DNA of 36,197 bases from Burkholderia sp. Bp9143 (GTDB lineage Bacteria > Pseudomonadota > Gammaproteobacteria > Burkholderiales > Burkholderiaceae), in contig NZ_QTPO01000071.1 of assembly GCF_003853645.1 (NCBI RefSeq), positions 1 through 36,197 of the forward strand, read 5' to 3'. A model generated the notes under the pieces. That model searched no databases and was not told the DNA's origin. It saw only the letters and a list, made by a program, of their open reading frames with translations. The first letter of the stretch is position 1; every line of letters starts with the position of its first letter. The translations under genes were made by a program, and so were the position numbers. This document shows, in pieces, positions 10,444 to 19,908 of this stretch.

Positions 10444-12051
10444 ATGGATCACCCGTTTTCAGCCGATTCAACCACGTCGGCACGCCGGCGCGCGTGGGTG
10501 CTGGCTGCCGTCTGCATGGCCGCCGTCGCGCTGCCGCTGTCGTTTTCGGGCGGCGCGGTTGCGACGCCCGCGATCGGCCGCGACCTGCATGGCGGGCCGG
10601 TCGCGATGAACTGGATCACCAATGCGTTCATGCTCGCGTTCGGCAGTTTCCTGATGGCGGCGGGCGCGCTGGCCGACCAGTTCGGCCGCAAGCGCGTGTT
10701 CGCGATCGGCGTCGGCGGGTTCACGCTGATGTCGGTCGCGCTCGCGTTCGCGCCGTCGATGCTCGCGGTCGACCTGCTGCGCGCCGCGCAGGGGCTCGCC
10801 GCCGCCGCGGCGCTCGCGGGCGGCACGGCCGCGCTCGCGCAGGAGTTCGACGGCGCGGCGCGCACGCGTGCGTTCAGCCTGCTCGGCACGACCTTCGGGA
10901 TCGGGCTCGCGTTCGGGCCCGTGCTCGCGGGCGGCCTGATCGCGCACGGCGGCTGGCGCGCGATCTTCGTCACGGGCGCGGCGGCAGGCGCGTTGTCGCT
11001 CGGGTTCGGGCTGCCGCGCATGCACGAGTCGCGCGATCCGCACGCGACGGGGCTCGACTGGCCCGGCACGGCCGCGTTCACCGCGGCGCTCACGCTGTTC
11101 ACGTTCGGCGTGATCGAGGCGCCCGCGCGCGGCTGGACGCACCCGCTCGTCGTCGCGCTGCTGGCGGGTGCGGCGCTCGGCGCGTGCGCGTTCGTCGCGA
11201 TCGAGACGCGGGTCGCGCGGCCGATGCTCGACCTGTCGCTGTTCCGGATTCCGCGCTTCGTCGGCGTGCAGGTGCTGCCGGTGTCGACCTGCTGCTGCTA
11301 CATCGTGCTGCTCGTCGTGCTGCCGCTGCGCTTCATCGGCATCGACGGCTTCAGCGAAATCGGCGCGGGCTGGCTGATGCTCGCGATCTCCGCGCCGATG
11401 CTCGTCGTGCCGCTCGTCGCGGCGACGCTCACGCGCTGGCTGTCGGCCGGTGTGATCTCGGGGCTCGGGCTGCTGCTCGCGGCGGCGGGCCTTGTGTGGC
11501 TGGGCGTCGCGCTGCGCGGCGGCGCGGGGCCGGCGGCGATCGCGCCGATGTTCGCGATCGGCATCGGGGCCGGCATGCCGTGGGGGCTGATGGACGGGCT
11601 GTCGGTCAGCGTCGTGCCGAAGGAACGTGCGGGGATGGCGACCGGAATCTTCAGCACGACGCGGGTGGCGGGCGAGGGGATCGCGCTCGCGATCGTCGGC
11701 GCGGTACTGGCGACGCTCGCGCACGCCGATTTGCGGCAGGGGGCGGCCGGCACTTCCGACGCAACGCTGCGGGCGGCCGCGCGGCTCGCGACGGGCGATC
11801 TCGGCGGTGCGGCGGCCGTGTTGCCGGGCGTCGGACGTGCGGTGCTGCTCGCGAGTTATACGCACGCGTTCGATCGACTGCTGATCGGGCTGGCGGCCGT
11901 CACGGTGCTGTGCGCGGCGGTGGTGTTCGCGTTTCTCGGTGCACGGCCGGCGGTTGCGCAGGGGCGCGGCGATGAAAGCGAACATGCGCGTGCCGACGCA
12001 CCGGCGCGGCGCCGGGCCGAGCCGGCTTGCGCGGAGGCAAACGGGCGGTGA
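10444..12051 (+). CDS. DHA2-family MFS drug/proton antiporter
   Basis: Inner-membrane major facilitator of about 535 residues with 14 predicted hydrophobic segments, as in the EmrB/QacA (DHA2) group. The TM2-TM3 loop motif is seen as GALADQFGRKRVF, and the TM5 region LLGTTFGIGLAFGPVLAGGL matches the antiporter motif C. Two ATGs occur in tandem. ATG 10444 gives a 5-nt spacing to GAGGAG (10433-10438), against 2 nt for ATG 10441, so the second is preferred. The C-terminal tail after the last helix is polar and rich in Ala, Arg and Glu. It is probably controlled by the divergent LysR regulator. The exported compound cannot be predicted. Confidence 0.92.
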   Translation: MDHPFSADSTTSARRRAWVLAAVCMAAVALPLSFSGGAVATPAIGRDLHGGPVAMNWITNAFMLAFGSFLMAAGALADQFGRKRVFAIGVGGFTLMSVALAFAPSMLAVDLLRAAQGLAAAAALAGGTAALAQEFDGAARTRAFSLLGTTFGIGLAFGPVLAGGLIAHGGWRAIFVTGAAAGALSLGFGLPRMHESRDPHATGLDWPGTAAFTAALTLFTFGVIEAPARGWTHPLVVALLAGAALGACAFVAIETRVARPMLDLSLFRIPRFVGVQVLPVSTCCCYIVLLVVLPLRFIGIDGFSEIGAGWLMLAISAPMLVVPLVAATLTRWLSAGVISGLGLLLAAAGLVWLGVALRGGAGPAAIAPMFAIGIGAGMPWGLMDGLSVSVVPKERAGMATGIFSTTRVAGEGIALAIVGAVLATLAHADLRQGAAGTSDATLRAAARLATGDLGGAAAVLPGVGRAVLLASYTHAFDRLLIGLAAVTVLCAAVVFAFLGARPAVAQGRGDESEHARADAPARRRAEPACAEANGR

Positions 12052-12228
12052 ACGGTGGGTGCGTCGACGGGGGCTGGCGCTTCCGCGGGAGCGGTCGGGT
12101 ATTTCGTGCGCGTACCCCGCTGCAGGCGGAGCCGGCTCCCGCGTCATGTCGGCACGCGCGATGGGTGCCGCCGCATCGGTGCGCGCGCATGCACACGCCG
12201 CTTCCTTCAACGGCGACATGGCGCAACA

Positions 12229-12657
12229 TCACGCCAGCACGAGCGGCGGCAGCCCCGCATCGGCCCGTGCATGCGCACTGTCCACTTCAACGACCACGTA
12301 GCGCAACGCATCGGGCCACAGGTGCGCGCGGCTTGCCGCGTCCTCGTCAATCGTCGCGCGCCCTTGCACGAGCCACGTCGCCTGTCGGACGAAATCGACG
12401 AACAGAAGCGCGATTGCCGGATTCACGAGCAGGTTGCCGAGCGTGTTGAACAGGTTGTTGCCCGCGAAGTCGGGCAGCACGAGCGTCCGGCGATCGGGCA
12501 GGTCGACGAGTGGGGCGAACGAACCGTCCGCGCGCGGTTGCCGGCCGCGATACGAGCAGTCGCTGTCGCCCGCCGCGTTCGCGGTCGCGACGATCAGGAA
12601 TGCTTGTTCATGGATGAACGCGATGGCATCGTCGCTGAGAGGGCCCGGGTCGTTCAT
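12229..12657 (-). CDS. Short PNPOx-like flavin-binding protein
   Basis: Protein of 142 residues resembling the pyridoxamine 5'-phosphate oxidase-like split-barrel family. Supporting stretches are LSDDAIAFIHEQAFLIVATA, DSDCSYRGRQP, LVLPDFAGNNLFNTLGNLL, and NPAIALLFVDFVRQATWLVQ followed by GRATIDED. These form the flavin-binding core of this family. Related proteins are usually nearer 200 residues, with an N-terminal segment before FIHEQ that is missing here. ATG 12657 has no clear Shine-Dalgarno site, although the frame is open for 105 codons upstream without another convincing start. It is divergent from the aldehyde dehydrogenase and shares a FVDFVR...GRAT signature with the PNPOx-like gene at 14841. 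The substrate is unknown. Confidence 0.75.
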   Translation of the reverse strand: MNDPGPLSDDAIAFIHEQAFLIVATANAAGDSDCSYRGRQPRADGSFAPLVDLPDRRTLVLPDFAGNNLFNTLGNLLVNPAIALLFVDFVRQATWLVQGRATIDEDAASRAHLWPDALRYVVVEVDSAHARADAGLPPLVLA

Positions 12658-12797
12658 GGTGTCGGTCGGCGCGTGGCCGATGCGTGCGGATTCGCGTTCC
12701 GCACGCAAGCGACATGCCACGGAGCGAGCGTGGCGCGCAGCGGCACGCGCGTAGGTGCGCTGTGGTAAATCCGAACACCCGCCGTGCCGCTGTGCCG

Positions 12798-12819
12798 TCC
12801 CGGTGTTCAGAATCGGGAC
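12798..12819. promoter_or_regulatory. Candidate activator site upstream of the sigma-54 promoter
   Basis: GTCCCG (12798-12803) and CGGGAC (12814-12819) form a perfect 6-bp inverted repeat ~76 bp upstream of the -24 element of the aldehyde dehydrogenase promoter. That is a normal place for a sigma-54 activator to bind. The binding protein is not known. Confidence 0.4.
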
Positions 12820-12894
12820 ACTCGTGTTCCGTGCGCCGGCACCGCCGACGGCGAGCGGCCGGACGCACCGCTCCTGGTCCGTTTTTGCCCGGTT

Positions 12895-12910
12895 TGGCAC
12901 GCATGTTGCG
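12895..12910 (+). promoter_or_regulatory. Sigma-54 (-24/-12) promoter of the aldehyde dehydrogenase gene
   Basis: TGGCAC-N5-TTGCG (12895-12900 and 12906-12910) matches the sigma-54 consensus TGGCAC-N5-TTGC exactly, with GG and GC at the required spacing. The expected start is near 12921, leaving a ~55-nt leader with AGGAGA before ATG 12975. This predicts dependence on RpoN and an ATP-hydrolysing activator. Confidence 0.85.
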
Positions 12911-12974
12911 TAAATCGTGCAGCGCGATCCAACCGGCGCTGTATTCACACAAGCACGATGAACAGGAGACATAT

Positions 12975-14501
<1,527 letters not shown>

Positions 14502-14840
14502 TCGCCGGAGCAGGGGGCGAAGTGCCGGGGCCGGCCGGGCGGCAGCGGAACGCTGCCCGGTACGGCGGCCGGTTTCGGACGGCCGGTTTCGGACGGCGAC
14601 GACGCGTCCGGCGCCGGCTTTCCGTGCAAGGTTCGACGGTCGGGCGATGGCTGTCCGGCCGGTGGGCGGTGTCGGCAGCGAGGCGGCACTGCGCTGACGA
14701 CCGTTCGTCCGGCACTTCGCCGTTTTCGCGCTTCGAGATTCGGGATTCGAGATTTGATACGCAGCGTCGGCTGCGCGTCGCGGGCGGCCCGCCTCGGCAA
14801 CCGCACCGGCCGTCGCGCGTTCGCGGCCGCATCGCGCACG
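14502..14840. other. Intergenic region with hairpin and short tandem repeats
   Basis: 339 bp without a convincing gene. A near-perfect GC hairpin at 14535-14560 (CCGGGC...GCCCGG) may end the aldehyde dehydrogenase transcript. A 14-bp unit, GGCCGGTTTCGGAC, occurs twice head-to-tail at 14567-14594. TTCGAGATT is repeated at 14732-14740 and 14747-14755. No promoter stands out. Confidence 0.5.
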
Positions 14841-15410
14841 ATGGCCCAGACGGAAACCAGCATGGCAGAACCGCCCGGATCCTATCCGCGTCACCCGGTG
14901 TTTCACGCGGGCGAGCTCGACGCACATCACCGGTTCGGCGTCGCCGACGAAGCCGAGCGGATGAGCGACGTCGTGACGACACGGCTGAGCATCGGCGTGC
15001 GCCAGTTCGTCGAATCGCAGCCGTTCATGTTCGTCGGCACGACGCGCGGCGGCCCGGCCCCGGCGCGCGTGACCTGCGACATCGTGCAGGGCATGCGCGA
15101 CGTGAACGGCGACCAGTGGCCGGTTGTGCGCGTGATCGACACCAAGACGCTGCGCTTCGCGCTGCCCACGCACGGCGACGGCAACCGGCTCGATCCGCTC
15201 ACGTGCGACGGCAGCGGCGTCGGGCTGCTGTTCGTCGATTTCGTGCGCGGCATCCGCTACCGGATCAACGGCCGCGCGACGTTACGGACCGATCTGCAGG
15301 AAGCGGACGCGGCGCCGTGGCGGGCGGGCAGTCCGATCGTCGAACTGGCGGTCGCGCAGGCGTACGGCAATTGCGGCACGCGGGTCGTGCGGTTGCGGCC
15401 GGGCGCGTAG
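14841..15410 (+). CDS. PNPOx-like FMN-binding split-barrel protein
   Basis: Protein of about 189 residues of the pyridoxamine 5'-phosphate oxidase-like family. Supporting stretches are HPVFHAGELDAHHRFGVADE, a helix with RMSDVVTTRLSIGVRQFVES, QPFMFVGTT, LRFALPTHGDGNRLDPLTC, and GVGLLFVDFVRGIRYRINGR followed by AT. The N-terminal F.AGE..A..R region, absent from the relative at 12229, is present here. ATG 14841 and ATG 14862 are both possible and neither has a strong ribosome site; 14841 keeps more of the conserved N-terminus. The last residues contain NCGTRVVRLRPGA, another family-like ending. It lies between the aldehyde dehydrogenase and the EutR-like regulator. The reaction is unknown. Confidence 0.8.
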   Translation: MAQTETSMAEPPGSYPRHPVFHAGELDAHHRFGVADEAERMSDVVTTRLSIGVRQFVESQPFMFVGTTRGGPAPARVTCDIVQGMRDVNGDQWPVVRVIDTKTLRFALPTHGDGNRLDPLTCDGSGVGLLFVDFVRGIRYRINGRATLRTDLQEADAAPWRAGSPIVELAVAQAYGNCGTRVVRLRPGA

Positions 15411-15543
15411 CGCGTCGCCGCGCCGCCGGTGGCGCGCATGCCGCACCCGCGCGGTGCGTGGCGTGCCGCCTCCGGGTGCGCCCGCATGGCGCGCATCGGC
15501 CGCAAGGCGTGGAATGACGGGCTTGTCGCCGGACAACGCGGTT

Positions 15544-15559
15544 CGGCACGGGACTTGCG
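15544..15559 (+). promoter_or_regulatory. Sigma-54-like promoter of the EutR-like regulator gene
   Basis: CGGCAC-N5-TTGCG (15544-15549 and 15555-15559) has the invariant GG and GC of a -24/-12 promoter at the right spacing, with one change from TGGCAC. It lies ~37 bp before the regulator ATG. A TTGTC-N4-GACAA inverted repeat at 15523-15536 sits just upstream. Confidence 0.65.
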
Positions 15560-15595
15560 TGATGGACGCGGTCCCGGGCGGGTGAGGAGAACACG

Positions 15596-16630
15596 ATGGA
15601 TCAACGAGTGGAGCGCATGGCCGAGCCGACGGCCGAGGACACGCGGTGCAGCGCGCAGGGTGACGACGCGCTGGCCGGTCAAGCCGTGGTCAGCGTCGCG
15701 CACGACGCCGACGAGCAGGCGCGCAACCTGATCGGCTGGCGGCAGACTTACGACCAGCTTGCGGCCGGCCGCTTCGTCGGCACGCTGACCGAGCTGCCGC
15801 TCGACACGATGAAGCTGTTTCGCGAATCGACCAGCCACCTGCTGCGCCAGGCGTGCGAGGTGCGCGGCGACGCGTACTGGTTCGGCATTCCGCTGGTCAG
15901 CGACGGCACCGCGCGCGTCGATGCGTGCCGCATCGGGCCCGGTGCGCTCGCGTTCCGGCCCGGCAACGTCGAATTCGAATTGCTGACGCCTGCGCAGTTC
16001 TCGATCTACGGCGTGGTCGTGCGCGGCGACGTGCTGCGCCGCTACGCGGAGGAAGTCGAACGCCGCGCGCTCGACGAGCGGTTGTTCACGCGGCACGTGA
16101 TCCAGGTCGGCGATACGCGGCTCGCTCGCCTGTGCGCGCTGCTCGGCCGCCGGCTCGACGGCGCGGCGGCCGTGGGCGGGCCGCTGCCCGACGCGCAGCG
16201 CGACGACCTGCAGGCCGAGGTGCTGGCCGCACTGTTCGACGCGTGCGCGCAACCGGCGGACGACGGCGCGGGCGGCGCACCGTCGACACGGCGCTGGATC
16301 GTCGAGCAGGCGCGCGAGTACGTGCTCGCGCACCGTACGCGCCCGGTCGGCGTACCCGAGCTGTGCGAGCAATTGCACGTGAGCCGGCGCACGCTGCAGT
16401 ACTGCTTCCAGGACGTGCTCGGCATGGCGCCCGCGACCTATCTGCGCACGCTGCGGCTGAACGGCGCGCGGCGCGACCTGTGCGGGCGGGCGGCCGGTTC
16501 GGTGCAGGACGTCGCGGAGGCGTGGGGCTTCTGGCACCTGAGCCAGTTCGCGACCGACTACCGGCGGTTGTTCGGCAAGCGGCCGTCGGAGACGCTGCGC
16601 GATCGTGCCGTGATGGTGGCGGCCGGGTGA
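15596..16630 (+). CDS. AraC-family regulator, EutR-like
   Basis: Transcription factor of 344 residues. The N-terminal ~230 residues are a sensor domain (LIGWRQTYDQLAAGRFVGTL, FRESTSHLLRQACEVRGDAY, WFGIPLV). The last ~100 are an AraC DNA-binding domain: VPELCEQLHVSRRTLQYCFQ, GMAPATYLRTLRLNGARRDL, then VQDVAEAWGFWHLSQFATDY and RRLFGKRPSETL. The 'RRTLQYCFQ...GFWHLSQFATDYRRLFG' pattern is that of EutR, the ethanolamine/B12-sensing activator, and close relatives. GAGGAGA (15583-15589) precedes the ATG. With eat-eutBC and the acetaldehyde-type dehydrogenase nearby, control of ethanolamine use is likely but inferred. The gene itself appears to be read from a sigma-54-like promoter. Confidence 0.88.
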   Translation: MDQRVERMAEPTAEDTRCSAQGDDALAGQAVVSVAHDADEQARNLIGWRQTYDQLAAGRFVGTLTELPLDTMKLFRESTSHLLRQACEVRGDAYWFGIPLVSDGTARVDACRIGPGALAFRPGNVEFELLTPAQFSIYGVVVRGDVLRRYAEEVERRALDERLFTRHVIQVGDTRLARLCALLGRRLDGAAAVGGPLPDAQRDDLQAEVLAALFDACAQPADDGAGGAPSTRRWIVEQAREYVLAHRTRPVGVPELCEQLHVSRRTLQYCFQDVLGMAPATYLRTLRLNGARRDLCGRAAGSVQDVAEAWGFWHLSQFATDYRRLFGKRPSETLRDRAVMVAAG

Positions 16631-16633
16631 GCG

Positions 16634-16661
16634 GCGCGGCGGCGCGTGGAGGCCGCCGCGC
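16634..16661. terminator. Bidirectional hairpin between convergent genes
   Basis: GCGCGGCGGC (16634-16643) and GCCGCCGCGC (16652-16661) form a perfect 10-bp stem between the stop codons of the EutR-like gene and the convergent GT9-like gene. A short T-rich stretch follows on the plus strand. Confidence 0.6.
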
Positions 16662-16690
16662 GTTCGATCTTTCGGGTGACTTGCGTTTTT

Positions 16691-17785
16691 CTATTCGGTC
16701 GCGGCGGCCGCTTCGCGTGGCGCCGGCCACGGTAGTGCATCCCAGTCGATTGTCCGGTAAGCGGCTTCGACCGCCGCGAGATCGTCCGGCCGCTCGCTGC
16801 GATGCAGCCCGTGCAATTCGGCCGGCACGTCGAGCGCGACCGGCACGCAGTTCGGATAATCGCGCACGCGCAGCGCCGGCCCGATCGTCGTGAAACAGCC
16901 GAGCGTCGGCACGTCGAAGCCGTCGGCGAGATGCAGCGCGGCCGTATCGGGCGCGAACAGCACGCTCGCACCCTTGACCCAGGCAATGAAGCGCGCGGTA
17001 TCGGCCGCATCGTGGCTCACGTCGACGTAGGCGGGATGGGCGACGGGGCCGAATCCGACCACCGGCAGCCCGTAACGCCGCGCGAGTCGCTCGACGAATG
17101 CCGTGCGCAGCGCCGGCGGTACGCTGCGCACCGGGGTGCTCGCCGTCGGGCAGAACAGCACGTACGGCCGCCGCCATTCGACCGGCGGCGCGGGCAGCCG
17201 CAACCGCGCGAGCCAGCGATTGCGCTTCGCGGCGGCCGGCACCGTGGCCGGATCCACGCCCAGTGCGTCGAGAAAGAAGTCGATCATCGGCTGCCGCGCG
17301 AACGCGGGCCAGTACAGGTGATTGCCGAGATCGATGCGCGGCGCGTGCGCGGGCAGTGCGTCGGCGGCGCACGGCAGCGCACGCGACGGCGCGACGACGT
17401 CGGCGGCGAGCGCATACAGCGCGTCGACGTAGCGCGGCGCGCGGGCTGGCCGGTACAGCGTGAAGCGCAGGCCGGGATGCATCGCGCGCAGCGCGGCGAG
17501 CGCGGTCAGCCCGATCACCGAGTCGCCGAGTGCGACACCCATTCCGTTGATCACGTGCACGTCCGTCGTTCGGTCGTAGTCGAGCCGGAACGGCCGGTGG
17601 GCGGCGTGCAGCAGGCCGAGCGCCGGCGCGGCCGGCACGCAGCCTTCCGCGCGATCGCCGCCGTGCTCGATGTCGTAGGGCGCGACGAGCGTCCCGTCGG
17701 GCGCGAGCAGCGTGCCGGGATGGACGAGTGCGTCATCGTGCGACAACGCGAGGCCGGCCGGCGCGGCGCACATTCCCACGGTCAT
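16691..17785 (-). CDS. Glycosyltransferase family 9-like protein
   Basis: Protein of 364 residues related to heptosyltransferase-type (GT9/GT-B) enzymes. The N-terminal Rossmann half begins VHVINGMGVALGDSVIGLTA, then LAALRAMHPGLRFTLYRPAR. The C-terminal half carries the sugar-nucleotide site, seen as FIAWVKGASVLFAPDTAALH, then LADGFDVPTLGCFTTIGP. This matches the family's D(S/T)G-x-x-H-L-A motif, except that Gly is replaced by Ala (DTAALHLA). A ~60-residue leader with HPGTLLAPDGTLVAPYDIEH precedes the Rossmann fold and is unusual. The start overlaps the stop of the upstream ThDP enzyme by 4 nt (ATGA at 17782-17785 on the minus strand), so they are translationally coupled. Donor and acceptor are unknown. 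Confidence 0.8.
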   Translation of the reverse strand: MTVGMCAAPAGLALSHDDALVHPGTLLAPDGTLVAPYDIEHGGDRAEGCVPAAPALGLLHAAHRPFRLDYDRTTDVHVINGMGVALGDSVIGLTALAALRAMHPGLRFTLYRPARAPRYVDALYALAADVVAPSRALPCAADALPAHAPRIDLGNHLYWPAFARQPMIDFFLDALGVDPATVPAAAKRNRWLARLRLPAPPVEWRRPYVLFCPTASTPVRSVPPALRTAFVERLARRYGLPVVGFGPVAHPAYVDVSHDAADTARFIAWVKGASVLFAPDTAALHLADGFDVPTLGCFTTIGPALRVRDYPNCVPVALDVPAELHGLHRSERPDDLAAVEAAYRTIDWDALPWPAPREAAAATE

Positions 17786-19485
17786 TCGCCGCGCGCGCGG
17801 CGACCCTGCTCGCGGATTTGCTCGAGCGTTGCGGCCGGCGTGCTGGCGTCCTGCGGGATGCGGATCTCGATCAGCGCCGGCAGCCCGCAGGTCAGTGCGC
17901 GCTCCAGTGCCGGCGCGAAGTCGGCGGTGCGCTCGACCGTCTCGCCATGCGCGCCGAACGCGCGCGCATACGCGGCGAAATCGGGGTTCGTGAGCCCCGT
18001 GCCGTGCACTCGCCCGGGATAGTTGCGCTCCTGATGCATGCGGATCGTGCCGAAATGCCCGTTGTTGACGACGATTGCGACGATGTTCAGCCCGTACTGC
18101 ATCGCGGTCGCGAGTTCGTTGCCGGCCATCATGAAGCAGCCGTCGCCGGCGAGCGCGACGACGGCCCGCGACGGATACAGCACCTTCGCGGCGAGAGCGG
18201 CGGGCAGCCCGTAGCCCATCGCGCCGCTGGTCGGCGCGAGCTGCGAACGGAAGTGCCGGTACGCGAAGTGGCGATGCAGCCAGATTGCGTAGTTGCCGGC
18301 ACCGTTGGTCAGGATCGCGTCGTGTGGCAGGCGCTCGCGCAACTGCACCATCACGTCGCCGAGCTGGACGTCGCCGGGCATCGGCAGCGGTGCATGCCAT
18401 TCACGGTACGCACGGTGCGCGTCGGCGGCCGTGCCGGCCCACGCGGGGTGCGCCGGCGCTTCGAGCGCGGCGAGCGGCGCCGCGATCTCCGGCATCCCCG
18501 ACACGATCGGCAGGTCGGCCGCATACACGCGGCCGAGTTCGTCCGCGCCCTGGTGCACGTGGATCAGCGTCTGGCGCGTCTTCGGGATGTCGAGCAGCGT
18601 GTAGCCGCCCGTCGTCGCTTCACCGAGACGCGGGCCGAGCACCAGCAGCAGGTCGGCGTCGCGGATCCGTTTGCCGAGCGCGGGATTGATCCCGAGGCCG
18701 ACGTCGCCCGCATAGTTCGGGTGTGCGTTGTCGAAGGTGTCCTGGAAGCGGAACGCGCACGCGACCGGCAGTTGCCAGCGCTCGACGAAGGTGCGCAGGT
18801 TCGCGCAGGCGTCGGGCGTCCAGCCGCTACCGCCGACGATCGCGAACGGCCGCTCGGCGCGCGCCAGCCGTTCGCGCAGTTCGTCGGTCTGCGCGGCCGA
18901 CGGCGACGCCGCGACGCGTTTTGCGGCCGGCACGACGGGCTGCGGCGCGCACGCTTCGGACAGCACGTCCTCCGGCAGCGCGAGCACGACCGGGCCGGGC
19001 CGGCCGGAGGTCGCGACGTGGAATGCATGGCTCAGGTATTCGGGAATGCGGCGCGGGTCGTCGATCTGCGCGACCCATTTCGCCATCTGGCCGAACATCC
19101 GGCGGTAGTCGATTTCCTGGAAGGCTTCGCGGTCGAGGTGCTCGCGCGCGCACTGGCCGACGAACAGGATCATCGGCGTCGAATCCTGGAACGCGGTGTG
19201 CACGCCGATCGACGCATGGGTCGCGCCGGGCCCGCGCGTGACGAATGCGATGCCGGGATGGCCGGTCAGCTTGCCGACCGCCTCCGCCATGTTCGCGGCC
19301 GCCGCCTCGTGGCGGCAGACGACCGTCTGGATGCGCGCGGTGTCGTCCGCCAGCGCATCGAGTACGGCGAGGAAGCTCTCGCCCGGCACGCAGAACACGC
19401 GTTCGACGTGATTGGCGAGCAACGCATCGACGAGCAGTCGCGCACCGGTGGTGGCGCGCGGCTCGAGATCCTTGGAATGCGACAT
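17782..19485 (-). CDS. Thiamine diphosphate-dependent enzyme, acetolactate synthase-like
   Basis: Protein of 567 residues with the three-domain layout of the acetohydroxyacid synthase/pyruvate oxidase family. The N-terminal pyrimidine-binding domain carries the catalytic Glu (E60 in CRHEAAAANMA) and FVTRGPGATHASIGVHTAFQ. The middle domain includes FAIVGGSGWTPDA. The C-terminal pyrophosphate domain holds GDG (447-449) and NN (474-475), the ThDP/Mg2+ motif at standard spacing. ATG 19485 is preceded on its strand by AGGGAGA. It is followed, with a 4-nt overlap, by a GT9-like gene rather than by an acetolactate synthase small subunit. A housekeeping role in branched-chain synthesis is therefore unlikely. 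A role making or modifying an unusual substrate is inferred only from the pairing. Confidence 0.88.
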   Translation of the reverse strand: MSHSKDLEPRATTGARLLVDALLANHVERVFCVPGESFLAVLDALADDTARIQTVVCRHEAAAANMAEAVGKLTGHPGIAFVTRGPGATHASIGVHTAFQDSTPMILFVGQCAREHLDREAFQEIDYRRMFGQMAKWVAQIDDPRRIPEYLSHAFHVATSGRPGPVVLALPEDVLSEACAPQPVVPAAKRVAASPSAAQTDELRERLARAERPFAIVGGSGWTPDACANLRTFVERWQLPVACAFRFQDTFDNAHPNYAGDVGLGINPALGKRIRDADLLLVLGPRLGEATTGGYTLLDIPKTRQTLIHVHQGADELGRVYAADLPIVSGMPEIAAPLAALEAPAHPAWAGTAADAHRAYREWHAPLPMPGDVQLGDVMVQLRERLPHDAILTNGAGNYAIWLHRHFAYRHFRSQLAPTSGAMGYGLPAALAAKVLYPSRAVVALAGDGCFMMAGNELATAMQYGLNIVAIVVNNGHFGTIRMHQERNYPGRVHGTGLTNPDFAAYARAFGAHGETVERTADFAPALERALTCGLPALIEIRIPQDASTPAATLEQIREQGRRARGE

Positions 19486-19848
19486 GGGCTGCCGTCTCCC
19501 TGGGTAGCGGGACGTACAGCTTACGCCTGATGGCGGGGCGCCGGTACGCCGGCTGGTGAAAAGTGTCGGAACGTGGACGGTTCGGGTCGCGCGCCCCGGC
19601 TTCGGATGGCCGAACGGCCAGCTTGTGCGCGCTTGCGCGACGGTGGAAAGTGAGTGCTACGGATGTCGTGCCGGGTGGCTGTCTCGATGCTGCATTCCCG
19701 ACGGCAGTGGCCGTGATGCACGATATCCACCGCCGGCTCGTCTGCCGGCGGAGGTGAGGCTGAATTGGCGTGTCGCTGTTGGCCGGCGAACCGATGTTGG
19801 CGGATCGATCAGATTTCCACGGGAAGGCGTGTCATGTACACACACGGA

Positions 19849-19875
19849 TTTACATTGAGCATCGCGTTATATAAT
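19849..19875 (+). promoter_or_regulatory. vapBC promoter
   Basis: A perfect -10 element TATAAT (19870-19875) is preceded by TTTACA (19849-19854), 5/6 to the -35 consensus, with a short 15-bp spacer. It lies 34 bp before the antitoxin start. Confidence 0.6.
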
Positions 19876-19894
19876 GTACATCCAGCGTACATCC
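19876..19894. promoter_or_regulatory. Candidate VapBC operator repeats
   Basis: GTACATCC occurs at 19876-19883 and 19887-19894, exactly one helical turn (11 bp) apart, directly after the -10 element. A related ATGTACA lies at 19834-19840, upstream of the -35. The positions suit autorepression by the VapB or VapBC complex, which is usual for this family. Confidence 0.5.
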
Positions 19895-19908
19895 GACGAG
19901 AGGTCGAC

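Larger units (their letters stand above)
19486..19908. other. Intergenic region between the ThDP operon and vapBC
   Basis: 423 bp without a convincing gene. It must contain the promoter of the minus-strand ThDP operon (not identified) and, at its right end, the vapBC promoter. An 8-bp perfect hairpin, CCGCCGGC/GCCGGCGG, lies at 19730-19751. The right third is less GC-rich than the surroundings, which fits acquisition of the toxin-antitoxin pair. Confidence 0.5.

Noticed and set aside
14567..14594. Two head-to-tail 14-bp units considered as a CRISPR or integration repeat
   Set aside because: Only two copies with no spacers; most likely a local tandem duplication.
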